Assembly: GCF_029891735.1 (NCBI RefSeq)
Contig: NZ_JANQDH010000020.1
Coordinates: 1-51,543 of the forward strand
Length of the DNA stretch: 51,543 nt
Source: Chrysosporum bergii ANA360D
GTDB lineage: Bacteria; Cyanobacteriota; Cyanobacteriia; Cyanobacteriales; Nostocaceae
Reading direction: 5' to 3'
In this document: positions 43,167-51,543 of the stretch, in pieces
Layout: every line of letters starts with the position of its first letter
Numbering within the stretch: the stretch's first letter is position 1
Made by a program: the position numbers and the translations under genes
The notes under the pieces: model-generated
Database searches by the model: none
The model's input: only the letters and a program-made list of their open reading frames with translations
What the model was told of the DNA's origin: nothing

Positions 43167-44783
43167 TTAATTATCTAAGGGCAAAACTTGAATTAGTTGG
43201 TGTTTTTTCACAGTGCCAATCACTTGGTGAGGTGTGGTTAATGTTGCTCCTTGGTTGGTGGAGATCCAAGCATAGCTAAAAACTGGTAATTCTGTAATGG
43301 AGTTGACTGGTTGACCATGAAGGGGAGTGTAAAAATTGAGTAGTACGCCTGTTTTACCTTCTACTTGCAAAAAATAAATGGGATGATGAAGGAGAATAGA
43401 AGCGATCGCCGGTTGTTGTAAAAAAACCCTCACATCGGGGTTATAATCGCTGAATAAACCTAAACTACCAGCCACAGCCAAAGCCAGCCAACAGGGAATT
43501 AACCAACCCCCCAGCCAGTAACCAGTTGTGAGCAACTTTTGCTGAAGGTGGTAACGACTAACCCACACCAAAGGTAAAATTAAACCAGCCAGCCCCATAA
43601 CTAAACCCACGGTGGCATACTTGCTAACTTCAATATTATCCACCCAAATTAACATAATTACCCCAGCCACCACTAATAAAACACCTAGTCCTCCCCAGAT
43701 ATAACTGAGAATACCAGCAACTTTTCTGGTTAATTGCCCATGTCCCCATCCCGCCAACCAACCCAAACCCACAGCCGCCAGCAAAGCTATAAAAGGGTAA
43801 AGACAAAGACTATAGTGAGACAGACGAGTGGAAAAAAAACTCAATTCAGCCAACAGCAGCAGTGGAAAGCCAACTAATATTAATTGGTAGCGAGGAACAG
43901 GACGCACTAAGAGCAAAACTAAGCCGAAAACCGCAAAAAAGAACCAGGGAAAGGCTTTAATCGGTAGATTCCATAAATAGAAAATTATGCCATTGCCATC
44001 ACGCTCGTTAGACCCCAACTCCACCACAAACCTAAATAATTCTTGATAACTATTATTACCATAGCGCACCCAGCTAAACCATAGCCAACCGCAAGTAGGA
44101 ACTAAACCCACTAGAAAGCCCAAATATAAACTGGGGTTACTAAGATGACCATGACGGCGATATTCCCCTATTAAATAGGGCAATAAAGCTATAATTGGCA
44201 AAAAAATCATAAAACTTCTCACCAAAAAGCCCAAACCCAAACTAAAACCAGCTATGAAACCCCAAAAGTAGTTATATTTGGAACTTAGTTCAGCTTGAAG
44301 TAAACAAAAAATAGCCAACAAAACTAAAAAGATCATTGGTACATCAGGTGTACCTAAACGGGAATATTGTAACCAGAGAAATTGCACAGGTAATATTAAC
44401 CCTGCTAACCAAGCTAATTTTTGATTAAGGATAATTTTACCGATTTCATATATTAGTAATATACTCAAAACACCAGTAATAATACTGGGTAGCCGCCCAC
44501 TGGCTTCACTAATGCCAAATAACTGATAGCTAATAGCAATTAACCAATAAAAACCAGGGGTTTTATGATGAACAGTACCCCAAGGAGCTATCCAATCACC
44601 AGATTCTAACATAACACGCGATCGCCTGGCATAAAGCCCTTCATCATGGGCCATCAAGCTATTCTCCCCAGAATTAAATAGCAATAGCGGCAGTATCCAC
44701 AGTAGCAAAGTGATATAAGGAAATACAGTAGAATACCGGATTTGTTGCCAAAGAGGTAGTAATAAACGAAATCTATAGAACAT
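43167..44783 (-). CDS. GT39/ArnT-like membrane glycosyltransferase
   Basis: A 538-residue protein with about twelve hydrophobic helices. After the first helix it has the ArnT/PMT signature NSLMAHDEGLYARRSRVMLE, with the catalytic acidic pair, then HHKTPGFYWLIAISYQLFG and SRLGTPDVPMIFLVLLAIF. Such enzymes transfer sugars from polyprenyl-phosphate donors to lipids or proteins at the outer face of the membrane. I prefer ATG 44783 (MFYRFRLLLP); the frame opens at 44879 with 32 unconvincing residues. Acceptor unknown. Confidence 0.85.
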   Translation of the reverse strand: MFYRFRLLLPLWQQIRYSTVFPYITLLLWILPLLLFNSGENSLMAHDEGLYARRSRVMLESGDWIAPWGTVHHKTPGFYWLIAISYQLFGISEASGRLPSIITGVLSILLIYEIGKIILNQKLAWLAGLILPVQFLWLQYSRLGTPDVPMIFLVLLAIFCLLQAELSSKYNYFWGFIAGFSLGLGFLVRSFMIFLPIIALLPYLIGEYRRHGHLSNPSLYLGFLVGLVPTCGWLWFSWVRYGNNSYQELFRFVVELGSNERDGNGIIFYLWNLPIKAFPWFFFAVFGLVLLLVRPVPRYQLILVGFPLLLLAELSFFSTRLSHYSLCLYPFIALLAAVGLGWLAGWGHGQLTRKVAGILSYIWGGLGVLLVVAGVIMLIWVDNIEVSKYATVGLVMGLAGLILPLVWVSRYHLQQKLLTTGYWLGGWLIPCWLALAVAGSLGLFSDYNPDVRVFLQQPAIASILLHHPIYFLQVEGKTGVLLNFYTPLHGQPVNSITELPVFSYAWISTNQGATLTTPHQVIGTVKKHQLIQVLPLDN

Positions 44784-44933
44784 TGAATTTATAACATTGA
44801 GATTAATTAAAATATAGCGAATTTTGCCCAATTGAAGTACATAATTAGCGAGGATCCTGCTCCCACTACAAATCATCAACCAATAGGATAAAAAGTCAGA
44901 TAAAAAGTAGGATAAAAGGTCAGATAAAAAATA

Positions 44934-44993
44934 GGGCTGCTGTGGTAGAGTTGTTGTCCTTCAACACCACAACTCAAAACCCACACACAGCCC
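44934..44993 (-). terminator. Terminator of ilvC
   Basis: On the minus strand GGGCTGTGTGTGG pairs imperfectly with CCACAGCAGCCC, and inside this GAGTTGT pairs with ACAACTC. TATTTTTTA follows directly. It lies 25 bp after the ilvC stop. Confidence 0.7.
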
Positions 44994-45018
44994 ATGTTCT
45001 AAATACTAAAAAAATGTC

Positions 45019-46026
<1,008 letters not shown>

Positions 46027-46206
46027 TCAGCAGCATTGTCTTTAATTACCAGATTTTTTATCTTACCTGAAAATGTAGAGAATAGGGAAGCGATATAATT
46101 TCGCTAAATCACATTTTGAGTTAAAAGTTTGTAACAATTAATACGAAATAATTACACTAATGAATGCCAAGATCAAAAATAGCCAGCCCAGAGGATCTAG
46201 ATTAAT

Positions 46207-47739
46207 ATGCCGGAAATACACGAATCCATCGCTCAACACTACCACGAACGCACTAAATACGATCCTGAGACCCTCGCATCTAAATCTCACAGTTTAGATT
46301 GGTCTAAACAGCCAGTACCCTTTAAAGAATACAAAATTGGCTCAAATTTTGACCTCAAGCCCTATATTCAAGAAACATCAGCAACATTTCTGGATAACCC
46401 CGATGTTAAATGGTGGCGGAGACTATCGCGGTTACTGTTTCGCAGTTATGGACTCACCGCCAGGATGCCTTCTATGGGGAGTACAGTATATTTAAGGGCT
46501 GCTCCTAGTGCGGGGGGGTTATATCCCGCTGAAGTGTATATAGTCTCCCGTGGCACTCCATTACTACCGCATGGACTGTATAATTACCAATGCCGCACTC
46601 ATTCCTTAATCCACTACTGGGACAGTAATGTTTGGTCAGCCTTACAATCAGCTTGTTTTTGGCATCCAGCCATTGAAAACACCCAACTAGCAATAATTAT
46701 TACTGGGGTTTTTTATCGTTCAGCATGGCGATATGAAGATAGAGCCTACCGCCGCATATTTTTAGATACAGGACATCTGCTGGGTAATATAGAGTTAGCC
46801 GCAGCAATGAATGACTATCGCCCCCACTTAATCGGTGGTTTTGTTGATCAAGCAGTCAATGACCTACTTTATCTTGATTCCCAACAAGAAGGAGTCCTGG
46901 CGGTTCTACCTCTAGCAGACCTACTCGATATCCAACAAAATTTACCCCTGGGGTGTACAGCCTTACCTTCTGATTTTGAAACAAATTATCCCCCCATCCC
47001 CGATGGTCAACTGCTGAAATATTTTCATCTTCACACCCAAATTAAACCAGATGCCACTGGTAAGTTAAACTTACCAAAGGTCAGACAAGAGAAAATCCCA
47101 GATGATAAATACAATTTTCCCTTTTGTGTGAAAATTCCCACAGCCACAACCCCCATTGATTGGGGGACACAACTGTCAGGTTTAGAAAACACTATGTACA
47201 AGCGACGTTCTACCCGCGCCTACAGTGGTGAAGATTTAACCTTTGATCAGATCAAAAGCTTACTGGACTTTACCTACCAACCACAGAATTACCTCTACCA
47301 AGGTTTAGATAGTTTTCCAGACTATTTTGATTTAAGTTTAATTGAAACATTTATTGCCGTGAGTGGGGTACAGGGTTTGGAGTCAGGTTGTTACTATTAC
47401 GCCCCCAAGTCCCAGGAATTACGGCAAATTCGCTTTAAAAATTTCCGCAGAGAATTACACTTTCTTTGCCTAGGGCAAGATTTAGGCAGAGATGCAGCAG
47501 CAGTACTGTTCCATACAGCTGATCTGAAATCTGCCATTGGTCAGTATGGCGATCGCGTTTACCGTTATTTACACATGGATGCTGGACACTTAGGGCAGAG
47601 GTTAAATTTAGCCGCGGCTCATTTGGGTGTGGGTGTCAGTGGTATTGGTGGCTTCTTTGACGATCAAGTAAACGAGATTTTAGGCATTCCCGCCGATGAA
47701 GCGGTTATATACGTGACGACCCTAGGCAGACCAAGGTAA
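46207..47739 (+). CDS. SagB/ThcOx-type oxidoreductase with two nitroreductase-like domains
   Basis: A 510-residue protein. The C-terminal half (about 330-505) begins MYKRRSTRAYSGEDLTFDQI, the FMN-binding opening of nitroreductase/SagB enzymes, and ends HLGVGVSGIGGFFDDQVNEI. The N-terminal half (about 60-260) has the same plan (LRAAPSAGGLYPAEVYIVSR, FLDTGHLLGNIELAAAMNDY) but lacks the RRSxR motif. SagB oxidases convert azolines to azoles in modified peptides. No cyclodehydratase or precursor peptide gene lies nearby, so a different substrate is likely. Confidence 0.88.
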   Translation: MPEIHESIAQHYHERTKYDPETLASKSHSLDWSKQPVPFKEYKIGSNFDLKPYIQETSATFLDNPDVKWWRRLSRLLFRSYGLTARMPSMGSTVYLRAAPSAGGLYPAEVYIVSRGTPLLPHGLYNYQCRTHSLIHYWDSNVWSALQSACFWHPAIENTQLAIIITGVFYRSAWRYEDRAYRRIFLDTGHLLGNIELAAAMNDYRPHLIGGFVDQAVNDLLYLDSQQEGVLAVLPLADLLDIQQNLPLGCTALPSDFETNYPPIPDGQLLKYFHLHTQIKPDATGKLNLPKVRQEKIPDDKYNFPFCVKIPTATTPIDWGTQLSGLENTMYKRRSTRAYSGEDLTFDQIKSLLDFTYQPQNYLYQGLDSFPDYFDLSLIETFIAVSGVQGLESGCYYYAPKSQELRQIRFKNFRRELHFLCLGQDLGRDAAAVLFHTADLKSAIGQYGDRVYRYLHMDAGHLGQRLNLAAAHLGVGVSGIGGFFDDQVNEILGIPADEAVIYVTTLGRPR

Positions 47740-47758
47740 AAGCATCAGCACACCAGAC

Positions 47759-48406
47759 ATGGTATTATTATCTAGTTTGGTAAAGTTGACCACTTTGACA
47801 ACAGCCACCAAAACACCAATACATTTACCAATTCAAGAGGTGACATCATCATTGGAAAAATTACTCAAGATAGCCAGAATTATTGATGCTTGTACTGAAC
47901 GCGTCGGCAAATTTACCAGTTGGCTGGTGGTGGTGATGGTAGTACTTGGCGTATGGAATGTTGCCGGGCGATATTTAGGGCGATTGATTGGCATTAATCT
48001 AACTTCCAACGCTTACATAGAAGCCCAATGGTACATTTTTGATTTAATTTTCTTATTGAGTGCAGGGTATACTTTAAAGCGCAATGAACACGTACGTGTA
48101 GATGTGTTTTACAGCAATTGGCCACGGAAGCGCAAAGCACTAGCAGACTTGCTGGGTACAGGATTATTTCTCATTCCCTTCTGTATTATGGTCATCTTTT
48201 TTTCTTGGGATACCGTTGTGGCTTCCTGGCAAATCTGGGAAACATCACCAGATCCTGATGGTTTACCCCGCTACCCCATTAAAACCATAATTATTGTTTC
48301 TTTTGTATTGTTAATTTTTCAGGGGATTTCTCAGATCATCAAAAACTTAGCAATTCTTCAAGGCAAACTCGAACCCCAGGAGAAAAATCATGATACTGGA
48401 TTATGA
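47759..48406 (+). CDS. dctQ: TRAP transporter small permease subunit
   Basis: A 215-residue protein with four hydrophobic helices at about 57-75, 96-110, 140-160 and 180-200, and the DctQ-type region YIEAQWYIFDLIFLLSAGYT then NEHVRVDVFYSNWP. Its first 45 residues are longer than in most DctQ proteins. It forms the membrane complex with DctM, whose gene overlaps its 3' end by 17 bp. With the DctP here it should import an organic acid using the sodium or proton gradient. Confidence 0.92.
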   Translation: MVLLSSLVKLTTLTTATKTPIHLPIQEVTSSLEKLLKIARIIDACTERVGKFTSWLVVVMVVLGVWNVAGRYLGRLIGINLTSNAYIEAQWYIFDLIFLLSAGYTLKRNEHVRVDVFYSNWPRKRKALADLLGTGLFLIPFCIMVIFFSWDTVVASWQIWETSPDPDGLPRYPIKTIIIVSFVLLIFQGISQIIKNLAILQGKLEPQEKNHDTGL

Positions 48407-49727
48407 ATGGCTGGGTCCGGTGATGTTCGCTGGGGCGTTAGTGTTACTATCCCTAGGATATCCGGTAGCATTTTCTCTGGGTGGAGTGGCAATTTTATTT
48501 GGCATAGGGGGAATTGTACTCGGTGTATTTGACCCAGTATTTTTAACTGCCATGCCACAGCGAATTTTTGGCATTATGGCCAATTACACTCTTTTAGCTA
48601 TCCCTTATTTTATCTTCATGGGGTCGATGCTGGAGAAATCTGGCATAGCTGAGAACTTATTAGAAACCATGGGGATTTTGTTAGGACGCTTACGGGGCGG
48701 ACTAGCTTTAGCTGTGGTGTTGGTGGGTGCGCTATTGGCTGCAACCACTGGTGTGGTGGCTGCAACGGTGGTGGCCATGGGTTTAATTTCCCTCCCTATT
48801 ATGTTGCGCTATGGATACAACAAACAATTAGCCACCGGTGTCATTGCGGCTTCGGGAACTTTGGGGCAAATTATCCCACCTAGCGTTGTTTTAGTGGTAC
48901 TAGGGGATCAGCTAGGGGTTTCCGTTGGTGATTTATTTATCGGTTCGGTGATTCCTGGTTTAATGATGTCTGGGGCCTTTGCCCTCCATGTGCTGATTGT
49001 GGCATTTTTCAAGCCAGATTTAGCCCCAGCCTTACCAGCGGAGGTGAGGGAAATTGGTGGTAAAGCTTTGGCGAAAAGGGTAATTCAGGTAATGCTACCG
49101 CCGTTGATTTTGATATTATTGGTACTAGGAAGTATATTTTTTGGCTTTGCTACCCCCACAGAAGCGGGAGCAGTGGGTTGTGTAGGTTCCATGGTTTTGG
49201 CTGCGGCTAACCGTCAATTTACCTTAGATGCTCTGAGTCGGGTTTGTGATGCTACTTTAAAAATTACCAGCATGGTGCTGTTTATTTTGCTGGGTTCCAC
49301 AGCCTTTAGTTTAGTCTTCCGGGGCTTGAATGGCGATCAATTTATGTTTGATGTCCTGGCTAATCTTCCTGGTGGGGTCATCGGCTTTTTGGTGGTCAGT
49401 ATGGTCACAGTATTTATTCTCGGCTTTTTTATTGATTTTTTCGAGATTGCCTTTATTGTTGTACCTTTGTTTGTACCAGTAGCCCAACAATTAGGCATTG
49501 ACTTGGTTTGGTACGGTGTAATTTTGGGAGCAAATCTACAAACTTCCTTTCTTACCCCTCCCTTTGGTTTTGCCTTGTTTTACCTGCGTGGTGTCGCACC
49601 GCCAGAAGTCAGTACATCTGATATCTATCGCGGTGCGATACCGTTTATTTTGCTGCAATTGCTGGTTTTAGTCTTAATTATTGTTTTTCCCGGTATTGTC
49701 AGTTTTTTACCTAACTTGGGAAAATAA
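48390..49727 (+). CDS. dctM: TRAP transporter large permease subunit
   Basis: A 445-residue protein with about twelve helices and DctM family motifs: ALLAATTGVVAATVVAMGLI (about 112), GVIAASGTLGQIIPPSVVLV (about 150) and GFATPTEAGAVGCVGSMVLA (about 250). It is the main translocation subunit. The start overlaps the dctQ end by 17 bp (translational coupling likely). It converges on dctP. Confidence 0.94.
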   Translation: MILDYEWLGPVMFAGALVLLSLGYPVAFSLGGVAILFGIGGIVLGVFDPVFLTAMPQRIFGIMANYTLLAIPYFIFMGSMLEKSGIAENLLETMGILLGRLRGGLALAVVLVGALLAATTGVVAATVVAMGLISLPIMLRYGYNKQLATGVIAASGTLGQIIPPSVVLVVLGDQLGVSVGDLFIGSVIPGLMMSGAFALHVLIVAFFKPDLAPALPAEVREIGGKALAKRVIQVMLPPLILILLVLGSIFFGFATPTEAGAVGCVGSMVLAAANRQFTLDALSRVCDATLKITSMVLFILLGSTAFSLVFRGLNGDQFMFDVLANLPGGVIGFLVVSMVTVFILGFFIDFFEIAFIVVPLFVPVAQQLGIDLVWYGVILGANLQTSFLTPPFGFALFYLRGVAPPEVSTSDIYRGAIPFILLQLLVLVLIIVFPGIVSFLPNLGK

Positions 49728-49740
49728 AACCAGCAGTTTT

Positions 49741-50838
49741 CTAGACCTTGGACATGGCAAAATTGGCATAACTCAATTCATTAACCCGATTCCAGTCGAA
49801 AACTTGTTTACGGAAGACTTGCCACTCTTGGTAAACTTGTTTAAAAGTTGAGTCTTTAGTGGCGTTTTCTTCCAGGAACTCAAAGGAGGCTTTTTCGCCT
49901 GCTTGCATAATTTCTGGACTGAAAGAAAGTAGTTTAGTACCCCCTGCCACTAGTCTAGACAGGGCTTGACCATTTAAGGTATCGTATTCAGTTAGCATAT
50001 TCATGTTGGCTTCATAGGCGGCAGTTTGAAAAATGGCTTGGTATTCTTGGGGTAATTTCTCCCAAGCACTACGGTTAACTAATACTTCTAATGTCGCTCC
50101 TGGTTCCCACCAACCGGGATAATAGTAGAATTGGGCAGCTTTGTGTAATCCTAGTTTTTCATCATCATAAGGACCAACCCACTCAGCTGCATCAATAGCC
50201 CCCCGGTCTAGTGCTAGAAAAATTTCTCCACCTGGTAACACTTGCACATTTACCCCCAGGCGAGATATAACCTGTCCCCCTATACCGGGGATACGCATTT
50301 TTAAACCCTGGAGGTCAGCAACGGTGTTAATTTCTCTCTTGAACCATCCCCCCATTTGCACACCGGTATTACCAGCCGGAAAATTAATAATATTGAAGTC
50401 GCTATAGATTTTCCGCATGGTATCTAGTCCACCACCGTGGTATAACCAAGCGTTTTGCTGTTGGGCGTTTAAGCCAAAAGGTACGGTGGTAGCAAAAGCC
50501 AAAGCTAAGTTTTTACCGATGTAGTAATAACCAGCAGTGTGTCCGCATTGCACCGTTCCCGTTTGTACAGCGTCCATGACCTGTAACCCCGGAACCAATT
50601 CTCCAGCCGCAAAGGGTGTAATAATAAAACGCCCGTTAGTCATTTCTTTGACTCGTTTAGCCAGTATATCTGCCCCAGTGAAAATTCCTAGAGATTTAGG
50701 CCAGCTGGTTGCCATTCGCCACCGGACATTGGGCAGTCCTGTTTGTACATTACTGGCGGTTTTACGCGCACAGGAACCTAATGTCACCGCAGTTGTAGTG
50801 GCAACAACTGCTGTATTGATAATTTTGCGACGTTTCAT
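49741..50838 (-). CDS. dctP: TRAP transporter solute-binding lipoprotein
   Basis: A 365-residue protein with an N-terminal lipobox (TAVTLGSC, Cys at residue 23), so it is probably tethered outside the membrane. The mature part has [40 protein letters not shown] and [20 protein letters not shown]. This resembles TakP-like binders of 2-oxo acids, so pyruvate or another keto acid is a reasonable guess. A comparable monocarboxylate TRAP system is known in Anabaena PCC 7120. Unusually, it is on the opposite strand to dctQM, with 13 bp between the stops. Confidence 0.92.
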   Translation of the reverse strand: MKRRKIINTAVVATTTAVTLGSCARKTASNVQTGLPNVRWRMATSWPKSLGIFTGADILAKRVKEMTNGRFIITPFAAGELVPGLQVMDAVQTGTVQCGHTAGYYYIGKNLALAFATTVPFGLNAQQQNAWLYHGGGLDTMRKIYSDFNIINFPAGNTGVQMGGWFKREINTVADLQGLKMRIPGIGGQVISRLGVNVQVLPGGEIFLALDRGAIDAAEWVGPYDDEKLGLHKAAQFYYYPGWWEPGATLEVLVNRSAWEKLPQEYQAIFQTAAYEANMNMLTEYDTLNGQALSRLVAGGTKLLSFSPEIMQAGEKASFEFLEENATKDSTFKQVYQEWQVFRKQVFDWNRVNELSYANFAMSKV

Positions 50839-51040
50839 ATTGGCAAGTAGTAAATTTATTCATCATACGGTAATTTACCACTTTAGTTAGTATCGGCAAA
50901 AGAGACAGCCTTTTTTAAAAGTTTACTAACGACAAAAATTTGGCGACAAAAATTTGGTAGTATTAAAGTTAATGCACCTGGGGACGGTGTACACCATCCC
51001 TAATGTAATATCTAAAAAATGGGTTGAAAACCCCATCCTT

Positions 51041-51442
51041 CTACGACGGCTTTTCTTGATTCTGGAGATATTTCTTCAGCACCTCAAGTGGCGCACCACC
51101 AACAGAAGACACAAAGTAACTAGGACTCCATAGAGCTTGCTTACCATAGGGTTTAGGAAATCCAGCTTGACCGTATCTACGGCTAGACACACCTTTTAAA
51201 GCATTAACAATTTGAGATATTGAAAGTTTAGGTGGAAACTCAATGAGTGCGTGGATGTGGTCTGATTCTCCGTTAAACTCTAGTATGTGAAAATCCATCT
51301 TTCTTGCTACCTCTACAAACGATTTGTAAATTAGTTCAAGACTTTCATGCGTAAAAATTTTTGTTCTATACTTAGTAACACAAACCAAGTGTATTTTTAG
51401 GTCTGAGATACTATGTCTTTCATGTCTTAAACCACTTGTCAT
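51041..51442 (-). CDS. tnpA: IS200/IS605 transposase TnpA (Y1 HUH)
   Basis: A 133-residue single-strand transposase. The HUH motif is SDHIHALIEFPP (HIH, about residues 62-64). The helix with the catalytic Tyr is SPSYFVSSVGG (about 109), followed by VLKKYLQNQ with the metal-binding Gln. The opening HLVCVTKYRTKIF is also typical. The full length and all motifs are present, so the enzyme may be active. It cuts and joins single-stranded element ends at tetranucleotide targets. Confidence 0.95.
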   Translation of the reverse strand: MTSGLRHERHSISDLKIHLVCVTKYRTKIFTHESLELIYKSFVEVARKMDFHILEFNGESDHIHALIEFPPKLSISQIVNALKGVSSRRYGQAGFPKPYGKQALWSPSYFVSSVGGAPLEVLKKYLQNQEKPS

Positions 51443-51477
51443 TTTTGCCTAAACAATGTAGAATCTATTTTAGCATA

Positions 51478-51543
51478 ATGTTAGCACAAAGCATGAAAGC
51501 TAGATATCAGTACAGATTTTACCCCACAGACCAACAGCAACAG
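51478..51543 (+). CDS. tnpB: TnpB (IS605 OrfB), N-terminal end (cut by window edge)
   Basis: The first 22 codons are visible: MLAQSMKARYQYRFYPTDQQ onward. The stretch MKARYQYRFYPTDQQ (from the second ATG, 51493) is the characteristic opening of cyanobacterial TnpB, an RNA-guided nuclease that helps to retain the element. Either ATG may be used. The catalytic RuvC domain lies outside the window. Confidence 0.8.
   Translation, partial: MLAQSMKARYQYRFYPTDQQQQ

Larger units (their letters stand above)
51018..51543. mobile_element. IS200/IS605-family element, left part (runs off window)
   Basis: A tnpA (minus) and a divergent tnpB start (plus) are 35 bp apart, the arrangement of IS605-group elements. 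A hairpin near 51019-51036 (ATGGG ... CCCCAT) follows tnpA and may be the subterminal end structure or a terminator. The exact left boundary is not resolved, and the right end is outside the window. Confidence 0.8.

Overview
The window looks like chromosomal DNA of a filamentous, heterocyst-forming cyanobacterium (Nostocales; Anabaena, Nodularia or Dolichospermum-like). The evidence is a complete fraC-fraD-fraE cluster for septal junctions, many GCGATCGC (HIP1) octamers, a CCAAAAT heptanucleotide tandem repeat typical of these genomes, DUF3326 and other cyanobacterial families, a moderate-to-low G+C content and many small dispersed palindromes. Genus cannot be fixed from sequence reading alone.

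Layout. 1-8.4 kb: end of an HNH nuclease gene, decayed DNA, a coiled-coil protein, an Ig-like/beta-propeller-like protein, a two-gene permease operon (ArsP-like permease plus TIGR03943-type partner), then a ParR-like and ParM-like pair with its own terminator, probably the cell-shape cytoskeleton CorMR rather than a plasmid partition cassette. 8.4-21.1 kb: housekeeping genes (DedA, Gfo/Idh oxidoreductase, queC, CNNM/CorC transporter, tRNA-Ile2(CAU), pyrE, TPP-riboswitch-controlled thiC, a pseudouridine synthase) and a PP2C phosphatase next to an FHA-Ser/Thr kinase. 21.6-30.6 kb: fni-sppA operon, AI-2E transporter, a pseudogene, a metallophosphoesterase and acnB. 30.9-37.3 kb is the accessory stretch: a DGQHR-domain gene with a small partner, a 121-bp triplicated repeat, a ferredoxin, DUF3326 and CPBP genes, a TnpB remnant, a 72-bp tandem repeat that is a decayed CRISPR segment, and a cas-less CRISPR array of 15 repeats with a small membrane ORF beside it. 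37.3-51.5 kb: purN, a sugar-ABC permease, fraEDC (minus strand), a duplicated-domain CobO-like protein, a GT39-like glycosyltransferase, ilvC, a two-domain SagB-like oxidoreductase, a TRAP transporter (dctQM with convergent dctP) and the start of an IS200/IS605 element with divergent tnpA and tnpB.

Common themes are multicellularity and cell-envelope organisation (fraCDE, the ParM/ParR pair) and heavy remodelling by IS200/IS605 DNA and small palindromic repeats. One palindromic repeat core (ACAAGCA-N3-TGCTTGT) occurs both in the 121-bp tandem array and as the identical 'spacer' of the decayed CRISPR units, which links the two repeat systems. No cas genes are in the window.
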